DNA of 64,000 nucleotides from Heterobilharzia americana (Eukaryota; Platyhelminthes; Trematoda; Strigeidida; Schistosomatidae). Where the stretch lies: the NCBI GenBank assembly GCA_944470555.2, contig OX104134.1, positions 51,761,890 through 51,825,889 on the forward strand, read 5' to 3'. Under the pieces are notes generated by a model. It searched no databases. It saw nothing but the letters and a program-made list of their open reading frames with translations, and was not told the DNA's origin. This document shows, piece after piece, positions 1-13,719 of this stretch. Every line of letters begins with the position of its first letter. Within the stretch, counting starts at the first letter, position 1. A program made the position numbers and the translations under genes.

Positions 1-800
1 GTCCCATGGAGACAACGGTAGTTCGAATCACAGGGTTGTTAGGCCTCCTCGGACGATAGGGTTCAGGCTTCACAGGCGTAGAGTAGATCTGCCTGTACCG
101 ACGCGTCGTATGCGTGACATTTTGCAGTCGGGTTAGTGTCATAATGGCAGCAGAAGTGACCCAGATTGGCGTATGCAGCTCTGGCCGTTGACTTGTGATT
201 GGAAATCTCATCAGTCACAAATCAACCAGCACTACTGCAACTGCTGGTGTGACGAAGTGTTTCTACAACCTTCGATGGTTCACCGCCAAGAGTGAGTGCA
301 GTTACTGGCTCTGCCAATCTTGTAGGAGCACTTTGATAGCGTGAAGTACATGCGATAATTACGGACACTGATTGGTATGAGATTGGGAATGATTTGAGTA
401 GCCTGTATGTTGTCACACAGTAAGATGATAATGTAGGCATATTTGAGGTAGAAGGGGTTTCCATCTGGTAAGTGGTCTATACTACTACCTTATATGGGTT
501 TGGAGATTTCTTTAAAATGTTGTCGATGAGGATTTTGAAAAGAAATGACCTTAGTGTTAGTTCCAAGTTGCATTGACAAGTGGCTGTAAACCTTCAGTCT
601 ACCTGAAATGTTAATGTATGCGGTTTTCTTGACGTTAACCCCGCTTTATTTAACGAAGAATTCCATAGTGCGTTCAAACCGAAGGCAGTTCGAATATTCA
701 AAGACAGTTATAGTTGTCCTGTGTTGCATCTAACGGATGGTCAGTACAAAATCAATGCTGTCGACGAAACCCAGTCCGCTTATCTCAGATCGTGAGGAGA
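1..800 (-). mobile_element. Decayed RTE-type non-LTR retrotransposon remnant
   Basis: Read on the minus strand, 20-470 gives a C-terminal RT region typical of trematode RTE elements: a GGEP...VVET segment, then DEIS, then ARAAYANLGH, then DASVQADLLYACEA, which matches the family pattern (leucine-rich VLLYGCETW block). Farther upstream on the minus strand (about 745-790) the phrase LGFVDSIDF sits where the Y/F-A-D-D catalytic box should be. Stop codons and frameshifts are frequent, and the left end runs off the window. The piece between about 480 and 740 reads poorly and may contain an indel. This is a dead copy; clade assignment is by motif only. Confidence 0.55.
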
Positions 801-2554
801 ATAATTGTGTACCCAACCCATTAGATGTTTCTGATATTAGACTGGTACGCAGATAATTATCACACACATTACATGGAGACTTTATGAAGGTGGGTAGAAT
901 TGGATTTCCTCTATAGAGATATAACTCTTAGTCTGTTCTACCTTCATGAGGAGGAGTGCAGTCAGTTTCCTGACTACGGTTTCTTCTCCTAGAGAAAGCA
1001 AGGTGTTGGTCATCTATGCCCGGTGTCCTATAGCACTTGAAGTTGCTTGCAGACCTCTGATTCGTTAAGTGGGTTGGTGTTAACCGATGATGAATCAGCT
1101 AATTGAATGTTGTAGTAGTAAACCCGTCACAGGGGGATTGGATAATCGCTTTTTTAGTTCATCGTGCAAAAAGAAATAGGACGTTAATTTGCAAGGCGTT
1201 GTATGAGAGATTTAATGTTGCATGAATCCCTGTAACTGGAATGAAAGCTAATTAGGTGAGTTTTTGAAATGGGTGACTTTGATTTTTGGTTGCTAAGTAC
1301 TAAAACCACTAATTAAATTCCTTTACTTTATGAGAAAACCACTTTAGAAGCTGAAATACAGAAGCTCGATTGACTATTTCGGCATTTGCTCTAGTAAGTT
1401 TTAAAGTTACTCATTGAGAGTTTGCAAATAAACCAGGAAATCAAAATCATGATAGGTATACACGTTAACGTGCATAATTAAGGTACTGCAGTGACAAAGC
1501 TTGGTAGCTGTACAGTAAGCGGTGTTTAGAATCTCTCAAACCAAATGAGACTGAATCCTGATTCACTCACTTGCTTGACTATCCTGACTCGATGTCAGAT
1601 GGTTGTAGCAGTGTTAGCAAATCTGATGCTGAAGCATTTCCTACCTAGCAGTTAACAAATGCATAAAACTTCGCAATTTCATAGGGGACGATATTAGATT
1701 GCTACTCGAGGAGTGCTTTAGCTTGTGCGCTTCCTCTTAGTAGTAGTACCTCTTTCTTTCTTAGTGTATGTGTGAATTAAGTTGAATTGTTGACGTTGAG
1801 AGAGATGTATGAAATATATATTTGAAGTATTAAGTTTGCTAGAGAGCAGTAAAATCTCACCCCACCTTCCATAACTTGGTTGTGAACGAATTGACTAGAT
1901 ATCTATGCTTATGGATGTCTTGATTTTTGTAAATGTTTGGGAGTTTATCAACCACTGTACCTTGTTTATTCATCTCCTGTGGAGGTAACGTATCTATATT
2001 AACAAGAGGTTTTTACCAAGAGACATAAACTGCTAGCTAATAGTTGAGGTCAGTTCCGAAATGATGAAACAAATTCATTCTTTATTTGAAAACTAACATA
2101 CGTAACCATAAACACTACGGTATTACACCGCTTACAACTCAACAAGTTAGGGGTATTGAAAGGTTAATTCAACTGAGACTTTAGTATCATCTGTCTTTAG
2201 AGTGGCTCGTTAACCTTCCTATTACATAAAGTTTTGAACATAGACCGGAACTACTGATTGCTTGTAGTAAAGTACTCATAACACGCTAGATCACCACCAA
2301 CGACCTGATGGTTAGTCGACCGTGCAGTATTATTTTTTAGAAATGGATATTATTAGGGTTCAACAACACATTCTGATAAGGTTGTCAATAATACGTCTCG
2401 TTTAATCGAATTTTGGTTATTTTTTGGTATTGTGAAGCACTCAACGCATTCCAATATTTCATTTGAAGATTTTGATTCCATGTAAATCTTCGCATTCTAT
2501 CTCTTCTACCTTTGATCATTCAGCATTTATTTTGATACCATTCGTCAGCATAAT
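801..2554. other. Unassigned A+T-rich stretch
   Basis: No convincing coding exon, RNA gene or repeat family was recognised. Short ORFs here are interrupted and show no motif. Confidence 0.5.
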
Positions 2555-2700
2555 ATTTAAATTGTTGGATGTGGGGGTTTGTGGGGATTTATTGATTTTC
2601 CAAGTTGGTATTCATCATGGACTGACATCACTCAAAGGAAACCTGGGAGCACTGGACAGCTGTTTTGTCCTAGTATGGGACTCCACATTGGTAACTGGCT
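2555..2700 (-). repeat. Hammerhead-SINE fragment, minus strand, decayed
   Basis: On the minus strand this reads GGAGTCCCATACTAGGAC followed by AAAACAGCTGTCC, GTGCTCCCAGG and a tail mentioning CTGACATCA and CATGATGAAT. The same series occurs on the plus strand at 2935-3030. It matches the stem II, GAAA and stem III/I order of Schistosoma hammerhead SINEs. The CTGANGA half of the core is lost and GAAA is changed to CAAAA, so the ribozyme should be inactive. The tRNA-like head is not recognisable on this copy. Confidence 0.6.
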
Positions 2701-2849
2701 TTGAGAGGTGATTTCTGAAGTTCCACTGAGAAATCGTGACCTGCGGGGCAAACCTGGTAGCCACGAGGACAAATACTCAACGATGACATTTGATGATGGT
2801 CGCGCTATGTCGTAAACATACAGAAGTTGGATATATGGACCATTGGATT

Positions 2850-3045
2850 CCAACCCAGTGGCTCAGTGGAAACGTTCTGGCCACGGAACATGAGGGTCCT
2901 GGTTTTGATCCCTGGCGGGGTGGGGTCGTGGGTGCTTACTGCCGGGGGAACAAATACTAGGATGAAACAGCTGTCCCGTACTCCCAGGTTTCCACTTCCC
3001 CTCCAACTGACATCAGTCCACGATGAATGACAACTTGAAACCTAA
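2850..3045 (+). repeat. tRNA-headed SINE with decayed hammerhead
   Basis: The head has pol III internal promoter boxes: box A GTGGCTCAGTGG (2858-2869) and box B GGTTTTGATCC (about 2900-2911). A hammerhead-derived block follows (2935-2995) with AGGATGAAACAGCTGTCC, that is stem II, the GAAA element and stem III. The CTGANGA strand has mutated to CTGCCGGGGG, so self-cleavage is not expected. The tail (about 3000-3040) is shared, inverted, with 2600-2640. It lies head-to-head with the minus-strand fragment about 150 bp to the left. Confidence 0.7.
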
Positions 3046-3499
3046 GTAGTTGACTTGCTTACTCTATTTTTTTTTGTTAGCTTTGTTGTGAATGCAGTTT
3101 TGTACATGTACACATGCATGCGTATTTGCGAGTTGGATAGGCTATCATTCAGCACATGTATGTATACTCAACAGATAGCTATTGTCTTAACTTGATAGTC
3201 GGGATTGTATATCACAATGACCCTACGAGCTATATTGGTGGAACACTTGTTCCTTCGATCTCCTACTATATCATAACGGTCAGTTGTAGAGTGGTACAAG
3301 GAAAAGCAGTTACCGCTATACTGTAAATCGATACGCTATGATGAGGGTCTGAGAGCGAAGTCACACCACTGGCTGGATATTGTGTGACGGCAACAAAGTG
3401 TTTTCTGGATATGACCAGCAATCCCACTCTGATGCTGTCTTACACGTTAGTAGACGAGGACAGACGATGATGTCTCTAAAAGTATCACACTCTACTCTA

Positions 3500-6470
3500 C
3501 AACCCGGAATACTGGTGCTCGAGATGTAGGTTCTCAGTCGGATTGGAAGCTAGCAAACTAAAATCTCAAACTTGCAAAAAGGCCGTGTGTGTGACTGGTC
3601 TCAAGGAGGTGTCCCTTCCCCTCTGTGATTACACAACAACCCTTCTCTTTCAAGTACCTCAAGAAGAACTAAACTTGTACGGTGTCGGCAGCTGGGAAGT
3701 ATCAACCACCGTCACAATTCTCCAAACACTCAGGTCCCCTCAGATCACTATTCACCTTCCACATCCTAAACTCCTAATCTTCCTCACGTCTCTCGGTCTA
3801 TATTCCCGCAGAATCTTCAATTTGTTCTGTCTCTTCAGCTGTTGATAACGATCTGATTCCACGGAATAGCATCTTTGATCTACTGGAACTGAGCTCCAAA
3901 CTATACTTTGGAGCTTTCAATGTCCACACCCTCTGTCAAATTGGTCAATATACTTTGTTAGCCGAAACACTGGTCATGAACGTGTGTTATTTGCAAGATA
4001 CGTATACAGAAGCGAGATGCAGTTATAGACTTTACCTCACGCAATCGATGTGGTGACTCTGCGAGATTTACCCTTCGAGTTTCTGTAGGTTCAGTGGCAG
4101 GTGGGAGCATGGCACCGTGTGCTAAGGTCTAAAGTCCACTGTCTGACTAGATCCCAGTTTTCAACCTGTGCACCGTTCGACTGAACTGCACAGTGGGGAC
4201 TAAACAATACAGTGGAACTCTCCATTGTTTCTTTATGACATCTTCTTACACTCCAACCAACCGTAGCTTGAATAAATTGAAGGATGAGTCTTGCCGAGAA
4301 CTGTGTGGCCTCCTACTGAAGGTCAAATAACCAGATATGATTGTTGTCTCAGGTGATTTCAATGCACAACTGCTAGACTAATTCAGGCAGAAAGGCACAT
4401 AGGTGGCGTTTTCGGAATCCCTACTGGACGAGGAGGTAACGATGATTGCCTGCTACAACTCTGCTCAGACAACCATCTCTTTCTGGTCAACATGAACTTC
4501 AGACGTAGAGAGAGAGAGAGGTTGTCTCGCGTGGTGTCTATCAACTTCAACTCAGCGACGAACACAGATAGACCACATTGATATCAGTCAACGCTGGAGA
4601 GCGTCAGTGGAAGACTGCTGCTGCTTCTGGAGCACATGTTTGAACGGCGATTACACGTTGGTTTGAGCACGCATATCTCACCATCTAAATGGACGTAGGG
4701 AAACAACTGCCACTGAACCATTGTGAGTACAGCTCGACAATGAGAGGACTAAGGCTGCTTTCAGTGAGAAATTAGGTGGATAGTTGTCGTAACAGAATAA
4801 CATCACTAATCCAGAAGGGGCCTGGTGTCATCTCTAGTCTGCTGTGAAAACAGTGTTGAAGGTCGTAGTTGAGTCTGAGAAAGTGGTTACAGAGAGCCAG
4901 TGGATATCAGCAGCTTCTTTTGAACTAATGGACTCACGAGCATGCATCGATCGCTGCAGGTTCTGAGGATAAGGAGGAGCGGAAGCAACTCAAAAGTAGG
5001 CTGAAAAATAGTCTATGTGAACAGTGGCGGGTAGCGAAAGCTACAGAGATGGAAAAGGATGTGAAGATAAGTAACAGTTGTAAGTTTATGATTATATCCA
5101 TTACGGAAAGTCAGTGGTTGGTGAGAATATAGCATAGAAGGAGGGATTTATGATTCACCAATTAGAGAGACAACTGGAGGGATGAGCAAAACACTTCAAT
5201 GAACAGTTCAACTGGCATCCGGATAATACTCCATCACCTGCTATCCAGTCAAACCGTGAGTGGAACATCGAGATATAACTCCCAAGACCAACATAGGTCG
5301 AGAAAGCCTTAAGTAACCTGAGACTCAGAAGGTCAGAAGGGTCTGTAAGAGAGAGAGGTATTTAATGACAGAGGTAGAGAATTATTGGTCAAACGAATTG
5401 GTGTGTTAAGTAGTGTATGGAAGTCAGATATGATTCCCTGTGACTGGACTAAATCACTGATTGTTCTAGCCTTGAAGAAATGAGGGAAATCTTCTCGTGT
5501 TGATCATGGGGAATCAGTCTGACGAACATAGTGTCTTAGATTTCAGACATCCTAATGGTGTTCGGGAACTTTAAACGCGGAGAAACAAGGCAGATTTCAA
5601 ACCTGACCGTGGGTGCATCGATCAGATATTTACACTCCACCAGGTTGTGGAACACAGGTACTCTTATCGACGTCCGACAGTAACTGAATTTTTTGACCTG
5701 AGGATGGCATTTGACTCCATCCATCGTGATGTCTCGTGACAGTGTCTGTCATTGAAAGGAAAGCCAAATAAGTACACTACTGTGTTGCAATCTGTGTACT
5801 CGGACATCCACAGGCGTGTTAGAGTCAGTTTATGGTTAGTTGTGTATGTCGAATGGTTTCAGTCAAGGATGCTTACTCTCTCTACTCTTATTCAACTTTG
5901 TTATAGAGATATTCATGGAGGTCTCCGTTTCGTCTTCTGACTTCACAGGGACTGATCTAATCATAGGTGGATGCTTGGTAGATCTAGAATACACAGATGA
6001 GATAGTGTTGCTAGATGAAGACGATGACAAGATGTACAGTCTTCTGGACTTTTTGTGTGACAATTTAGGGACGTTTCTCTTCACCTGAATGTAAATTGTT
6101 GCTCTAGTAGTGGTATTCAGTGGTGCCTTGATTATCAACAGTAAGTAAATTGGTTGAGCGTGTTGACCACTTTTCTTACCGTGGTGAGTCAGTGACCGAG
6201 GAAGTCTCTGGGCGGATAGAAAAGGCCTGACTGACTTTCACCAGCCTACCTGACTCACAGTGCTACCGTGATATCCAGTTGCTTAGTGCACTGCAGTTCT
6301 CTGAGCATAGCTGGGTATATCATGGTGCGGTTATGTCAGTCACATGGGAGTTTGGCGTAGAGTTCTAGGCAGAGGAGGAATTCAGTTGGTGAGATTGCAG
6401 ACTTTCGACGTTTGAGGTGGCTGCGAAATGTGTTGCTAATACCTAGTCAGTATCTGTATTTCTATAGAAG
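3500..6470 (+). mobile_element. Near full-length but heavily mutated RTE-clade element (SR2-like)
   Basis: Pieces of one RTE open reading frame can be followed in order through many frameshifts. They are a leader with QTCKKAVCVTGLKE (3565-3610), the endonuclease start FGAFNVHTL (about 3908), the endonuclease core SGDFNAQL (about 4345), DHIDISQRW (about 4573), a linker HFNEQFNWHP (about 5193), RT motifs FKPDRGCIDQIFTLHQ (5600) and FDLRMAFDSIHRD (5694), FSQGCLLSLLLFN (5850), the catalytic-box position LEYTDEIVLL (5985), and C-terminal text to about 6440. The catalytic Y-A-D-D has become Y-T-D-E. The full element would be about 3 kb, so this copy is nearly complete in length but certainly dead. 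A short GA run lies at 4507-4523. Confidence 0.8.
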
Positions 6471-6603
6471 TGTATACGCTTGACAAACAGTTTAAAGCCA
6501 ATGACTAAAGTGTTATTGCAGGTAAATAAAAAAGTGAGTCTATATTAGATACTTGGGGACCTTTTAAGAATAAAGATTCTTTTGTGTTCAACAATTTGAT
6601 AAC

Positions 6604-6748
6604 CTGTAGCTAAATTCTTGTACATCTTTCGCCAGTAAGCACAGATAGCAGCCTGTTGTGTATGTGTATTTATGAAATTGCCCTCAGCAATACCAATCAA
6701 CTGAACAATATATGGAATGACCCAAGCGATTGATTTTGACGCTTCCAA
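6604..6748 (-). pseudogene. Exon-like segment, unidentified (partial)
   Basis: On the minus strand a pyrimidine-containing acceptor (ACTATTGCCTAG) is followed by an open stretch with coding-like composition (LEASKSIAWVIPYIVQL... NFINTHTQQAAICAYWRK). It reaches a possible donor CTACAG|GTTATC; the frame stays open to about 6545. No motif or family was recognised, and no neighbouring exon could be linked. It may be a host exon or a remnant. The type is used only because no complete gene can be built. Confidence 0.25.
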
Positions 6749-9700
6749 CTAGGCAATAGTGTTAACTGTGAAATATCCATTACTAAAGTTGAACCTTATA
6801 TTCTTCTTAAGGTGGTTTCAATTCATTAAAAGGAACTGCAACACATTCAAAAAGATACATCTATCTTTGAGATGTAATTATTATTGCCAATGAAATGTAA
6901 CGTTTATATGATTAACAGACATTTTGGCTGAATTCATGACTGGTTCCTTTTTTAATTTGCTGAAAACACCCTTGGATAGTGCAGTGGCCAATATTTTATT
7001 TCGAATACCATTGCGTTGTTTTGACCAGATGTTGATACGTTTTTGTCTAGCTTGCAGTTAGGTATGTTGTTGCAGGGAGGGATACGTAGAGGAGTAAGAG
7101 GTTAGTGGTGACCACGAGAATCTGAAAGGGGAAAGAGGAGGAGAAAAACGTTAGCCAATAATTAATCAAGTACAGTCTTATTATATTCAAGGTATTTATT
7201 CTCTTGATTTCTCTCGACTTCAGTAACAAAATATTGGGTTGAACAGTGAGTTGTCTTCAATACCTCAGATGCTGAATAGGTATGCATTGAAAAAGATGCC
7301 ATTTTGGGCGATGTATAACAAATTTAACGTAACACAGGTCACAACAGTTTAACAGACGATGTGGTTGTCGACAAACTTATTGGAATATTTTCGCAACATT
7401 GAATTATGTAGTATGACAAATAGATTAGAATTAGCAGACCTATCCTGTAATTGTTTTCGTATATTCATACAGTCCATCAATTCAAAGCAGTTCTAAACTG
7501 ATAGATCTGGCTCAGGCATGTATTGTTAAATCTCTTTACCTACGGCAATAGAACATATTCGATTGATTATCCTTCCAACATTACTTTAGAGTCATGTTAG
7601 CGTAGGATAGGGATAACCAATCAAAGTGATGTGAAGCAAGCATACGAGTGCTACACGTAAACTGAGTTTAACTCTGTAATCACGACAAAATTACGTGGTT
7701 AAGCCTTCTGGTTAAACAAGTCCAACCATCATAGTCAGACACACAAAAATAAACGATGAATGACCATAAAGGCCATCCAAACAACCACTGGACTAATCAA
7801 TTAGACTTTTATTTCATGAAAATCTGCCTTTCCATTAGAAAATAGAGAAACCTAATAGGCTATTTCGGTTGTTGTTTGAATGACCTTCAGAGTCACTCGT
7901 TAAAATTTATCGCCCATAAACTTATTCGTATCAAGCATATGATTCGGAACAAATTTTTTATGCAAGATACTGAAAAGTCGCTTCGTTACTGGAAGGTAGG
8001 ATCTCAGGAACTCCAGCAAATCAGATTATTTCTTCAACATAATGTACCATTGTATTTCATTGTCGCTCTGATTTCCCCTACTCTTTTGATCATGCTAGAT
8101 GATATGGAAGATGGTAGGTGGTATTTGTTCCATTTTAAACTAAATCTTCGTTCTCCTTTCGTTAGTAAATGAGAACTGGCTGACGTAAAGTAGGCAAGTG
8201 TAACCAGCATCTCCTAATTATTCATCATTTTTCGATAAGTTGAAGTTGTATGTTGCTTGGTTCTAACTGTCAATACACTGTCACGCTATCCGACAGGTAA
8301 TGCTATTATTATATATTGTCTTGTTCAAAAAATTTAGAGGAAAAGGAAATCCTAATGGATGAAGCAGTAGCTAACAACAACAAATCACCAGCGTGAACGT
8401 CCCTACAAAAATAAGTATTACTGTACATGGAACACACCAATAAAATATTTCTATATTTGTGTCATCTTATGATTTTCTGACGTATTTATTGTGTAAGTTG
8501 GTAGCTATTTGCTTCATGAATGCTATCGAAAAACAATAATGCACGCAGTTCTAAATGATTTTCGAGATTGCTTAAAGTGCCTATGTAACACCCTGCTTTT
8601 AGATAAATCGAACTATTCCTCAGTGGACTTGAAAAGGTTAAGAGCAGTTATTCGAAGTTCGGATTGGTGGATCTCGAAGACAATACTGATTTGCATACAT
8701 TAATTTTATTTCAAGGCTGAAATGGATATTGATGGCAGCAAAGCGATCTACAAGCAACTGAACTCAACATCACTTATCTTTTGTCCGCTGCTGAAATCAG
8801 GTTCCAAGATTGTGAATTCACAAAGAAACACCATCCAGCATTACTTTTTCAAATGCATTAAAACGTCAAAGAATTACTACTATGTAATACTACCTATCCT
8901 ACATTCTTTTCAACCGCCACTGCGAATAAATATGATCCATATTTCTATACAAATATCCGGGTGGGACTTATCTCTGTAATAACTTTAACGATCCCTGTAT
9001 ACTTTCTGTCACTTACTTACTGGTGATTGTGGTGTGAAGTCGATGCGCTCATGAACAAGTCATGTAGATTAGCAGGTAAAGCAGTTCTTAAGCTTCATTT
9101 CTAAGTCATTTTCTCTAGCAGCCACACTTCTGATTGTCAGTGTCTCCAGTAAGTATTGTAACATAACGTTTCCACTAGAATGGGCTTTATTTAAAATGTT
9201 TTACGTCTAATCTGTTGCATAGAAAAAAGTCAGTTTGTAACTTAACGCTTAAAAATGGTAATATTGGCTTTTTTTTGAGCTAAAGCTTACTCAGATATAA
9301 CACACTGTGCTGACTGCTGGAAGATAACCCGATTTCATAGCACATCATAAGTTTTTCCATACTTTTTATTTGCAAATAACTACGTCTACACTATTTCCAG
9401 TGGAAACATAGGTACTATTTTGATACACTCCGTTTTGCAATAAGCAGGTAAGCCTTAAGTAGATATACGGAAAGGTAAATATTTATGGATGTATGTTTAT
9501 GCATACAGGGATTATGTCCATATAACTTATAAATTCTAGGTGACTATCGTCGGGACATTTGATACTTTCATTGAGGAATTTCAATAGCTATTTTCGAGGT
9601 GAAACAATGAAAGTATGGCGACTCGTATGTACAAACCGCATTTTATTCTTTATGAAACTAAAAAGCTAGAAAAATATTTTTCTTCATAATTATAGGTTTG

Positions 9701-12700
9701 CTTCATTTGTGGTCATTAAACTGGAAGAATAGAGGTCGATCAGGTGGAAGTCCGCTGCTAGTAATTGAGGCTTTAAAGACCACTCTAGCAAAAACTGAGG
9801 TTAACAATCAAGTTTCACTGTTTCGAATGAGTAGACAGTTCTTCGAAAAATACAGGGCTCTAATTAGTTATTTCAGCAGTTATCTACTGAAAGCGGCTGG
9901 AGCAGGAAGGACGAACATGGAGAAAAGATGTGAAAAGGGGAAATATGCTGTATTTCTTTATATTTGTCGCTTTATTTCAACACTGAACCACGCCTTTCCA
10001 CCATTTTTTGTCACTTTAAGTTATCTTCAGAGTTATTTGTAGGAAAGCATATAGTGTAGCGAAAAGCAGTTGAGGAGTTTTAAAGACGGTTATCACTTCA
10101 TCCTAACTGCACTCAGTTGGTGCGTGAGTGGAGATTAGAAAGAAAACGGTGTGCATCAACATTATTTTCTATCTTCATTTCGATACTCAATCGGGGAACT
10201 CACAGGTGATTATCGATTGACTTCCTGCTTAAGTACTTATTGTTATATAGGTACCCGGTAACCCACGATAAGAAGCCAAAGAATCTCCAGAAACTCGGAC
10301 AGCGAATTTCGCGGGTCCATTACATTGGTTGGGCAAGGTTATAAGGATAACCACACTCGGGTCTTGGACGATTCTTTCTTAAAACATAGCACACGTCTAT
10401 AGTACAAGGCGAAGATATTTGGCCATCGAAACTTGTAGTTTGATTTCCCAAAGAGTTCGGACACTGAAGGTTTGATATGTAGATTGATGTGCAGTTTTCG
10501 GAAACCAAGCAAATGTTTTTTGATCTCTAATTTCTGTCAAGTGTTGCAAAGCCAGAAAGAAAACGAAAGATAGCCTAGAGATACTGCCAGAGAGATATGA
10601 AGAAAGATTTGAAGTCAAGAATGAAGACAGGTTGATAATGATCTGGGGTTACTGTAATCCCGATAGAGTTGTGAGGGTAGTTGATACTTCCCAGCTGTTC
10701 ACAATGTAGAAGGTTACTTCTTGAGGCACCTGCAAAAGAAATCAGATTAGTAATGGTGATGTCTGACCGTAGAGCTTCAGGAAATTTGCTGAGGCTACTT
10801 ACACATGACCTCTATGTAAGACTGAAGTTTAACTTTGGTTGGCTAAAATCGAGCTGGGAAATCGATATCACCGGTCGCGGAATGCTTCAGAGTAAGGAGG
10901 AGTGTGATTGTCTTAGGGCCTTTTTTCAACTCATCACAAGGAAAGCAGAGCCAGCATTAACCCCTGGTCATGAGTAGTAATGATCTCACTACTGTTACAA
11001 CCTTTCCAGTCAGTAGCACGATTTCGTGCTTGAACTTTCAGTGGTTTAGCTGTTAACACTATGACGTCAACTGATTTTTGTTTTACTACAGTCCAACAAG
11101 CCTTTCTGATGTGCTAGGATTGTGCTAGCATTCGCTCAAACTAACGTGGCTTGATGGGTCACTGTTAAGTGTCAGCGAAACCACCGCGCCGAGGCAACAG
11201 TTATCGATCGGGGATCTGGTTGGAAGTGGATCGCCAGTACCTAGATAATGCAAAGGAGTATCTGAGTGGTGCTTTTTAACAGACCTTCATGGAGAAGAGA
11301 TAGTCGTTTTACTGGAAGATGATACTTGTAGCACCCATGTAGAAGGGTGGAGGACAAACATAGTAAGTCAAACTTTAGAATGACTTCCGTAAACTTATCT
11401 GCTGCTAAGATCATTGAAAGCATCCAACCAGTGCATTCCATGTACATTACAAAGGAAGTGGTCTTTTGATTACCCAATAGACTTAAGCCTGGTTAGTATC
11501 AGACAGCATGTATCAGAGGCTATTGTCTTTCTTCATGATAGGCCTGTCACTAGGCTTTTATTATCTCAGAATTGGCTTCTGAAAGACTGGAAAGATGTCA
11601 AACCGGCTTAGTATTCAAGTCACATAATTTTCCTCTTATACGAAACGATCATCTTATTAGCTCAGTCACATTTAAAAACATTTGGATGCGAAACGGCTTT
11701 TATTTTAACAATGGAGGAAGAATTTGCAGCAGATCAAGAAGAGCTGGTCATAGATGCTATGTTGGTGACTTTATCAGTGCTTCTGATAATTTCGCATGTA
11801 AAGTTTAATGGAGTTCACTGATTTTGAGTGTTACGCCACGATACAGTTCTAGTTTAAGTGAAATTTTCTGAAGCAACCAGGACATTAAACACTGTAACAC
11901 TGACCTTATTTCCGAGATTAGATTTGCTGGCAAGGGCATAATTGTGTGCACCACAATTTTGGAACTTGAGTCCTGCTAAGCAGTTGTGATGGAATCAACA
12001 AATAAACCAATAAGATGGGATCAGTTTAATAGGAAAGATATGTAATTGTCTGCTAAGATCATGTTTGATGTCATAAATGGATTTTGTAGAGGTAAGATAA
12101 TAATCCATCCTTTCGACAGGGAAAAGAAAACAGACATGTAAAGCATACTTCGGAAATTTGAGATGACGAAAGATGTATCTTGGACGCAGTTGTTTATATT
12201 TGATTGTGCATTCAACCAACTGGATGCCAAAAAGAAGAGCTTTCGTTTGTGTTGATCATCCTATGCCCATTTCTTCTATTCGACGTCTTTCTCATAAAAG
12301 CAGGTCATCTGTGCACCATTTCAAACAGTCACAATAATTTATAAAACGTCAGATTATGAAATGGTTGTATTTAATGGTATACTTTCACAGTTATGGCAAG
12401 TAAGTTTAGAATTTTGATTGTAATTTTCGGGATTGGCCTTATGTTCATTAGCTCATTTTCTTACAAAGATCTTGCTTGAGACTTGAGAAGTGGTGCGAGA
12501 CACCTCATAATCACCTTACCGTCTCGGTGAGAAACCGCCAACTATCCTTTTGGATACAGTCTCAGACAACCGATGACCTCAGGATAGTGACGTCATAGAA
12601 AATCTGAAAGTGGACCATCAGTAATCTGCAAAGAAAAGAGCTCAACGGTAACTAGATGCTTACTAGGCGTTATGATCACAATGCAAGTCCACTGACATTC

Positions 12701-13612
12701 CAACACACAGTGCTGGGCACTGTTCCCCTGAAATCTTGGTGTTTCGATTGTATTTTCCTTATGCGCAAGTAATTACCAACAATACAGTAACACAGTAAGC
12801 TGGTTAGGAGAGGGAATTCACCAATGTTAGGTACAGAGGTCATCATTCTTTCTGTGTTGTTCAAGAGGTGCTGTGAAAACTCGCCTGTGAAACCATTATA
12901 TTTGGCAGCTATAGAACTCAAAAGACAACTATATATCAAGAAGAGTTATATGCGAAATGGCGATTTGCATCTTTTTAAAATTAGGGCATACAAACATTTG
13001 ACAAAACAATGAGAGTTATTCGTTCCTTCAGGTCAATTTTAAGTGATGACATCTGCGTGAAGGTAATTGTTTCTAATACTACCCAACGTAAACACGAATA
13101 CTGGTTTGACTAAAGTAGTGTGACGCCCAGCCGCTTTAGGATTTCGTATAAACTTGGTTAGCCAATTGCTTGGTGCTTGTAAAACACGGTATTCTGAGAA
13201 ATCACTAACATATATATATACATCTCACATGTTTATGAAATATAGGATCTAAATGCTTCTAAGTTTTATTCACTTGGATCCTACTGAACAATGAAATTTC
13301 AGCTAGTTAGAACAGTACTACACCATTTCCTGAATTCTAATCTTCTTCTAACCGAAATTTTGGTTTGAAGAAAATTACTATCCTACGTTTTCAAAGAGAC
13401 TGATCCTGCTTTATTGATAAATTCTGAATTCTAGAACAGTAACAACTATCCCATTCATTCTTTCCTTTTTAAGAACTCGAATAACGCAATAAGAGCTGCT
13501 TTTGCAGTATAATATCCCGTCATTTTATTTCTTCGGATTTTCTGCAGCTTGATACAAACTAAATCACAGCTATGATAGTTCAGTCGAAAAACACATGCTA
13601 ACCCTGAATCGA
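6749..13612. other. Long stretch without recognised genes; scattered exon-like ORFs
   Basis: No transposon or RNA gene was recognised here. Exon-like segments with splice-like borders occur on the plus strand. At 7889-7996, CTTCAG|AGTCAC... ends in TGGAAG|GTAGGA and encodes basic text including KFIAHKLIRIKHMI and DTEKSLRYWK. At about 8717-8800, TTTCAAG|GCTGAAATGG ends in AAATCAG|GTTCCA. At 9698-10042 there is an ORF preceded by TTCATAATTATAG. They cannot be chained into a gene by eye, and none has a recognisable domain. Confidence 0.3.
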
Positions 13613-13711
13613 AACGGCAGCAGAGGATGCGTACTCTGCTGATTTTCGTTTGACCAAAAGTTGTTTGCGTTTGACGTAAAACAGAAAGATTTACTAAAAT
13701 CTGCTGCCGTT
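13613..13711. repeat. Short inverted repeat
   Basis: AACGGCAGCAG (13613-13623) is repeated inverted as CTGCTGCCGTT (13701-13711), with a 77-bp spacer that itself contains a CTGCTGATTTT variant. It adjoins the 3'-UTR-like end of the CR1 derivative that follows. Confidence 0.5.
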
Positions 13712-13719
13712 GCAGAGAA

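Noticed and set aside
2935..2995. Functional hammerhead at 2.95 kb
   Set aside because: The CTGANGA strand has been lost to CTGCCGGGGG; only stem II/GAAA/stem III remain.
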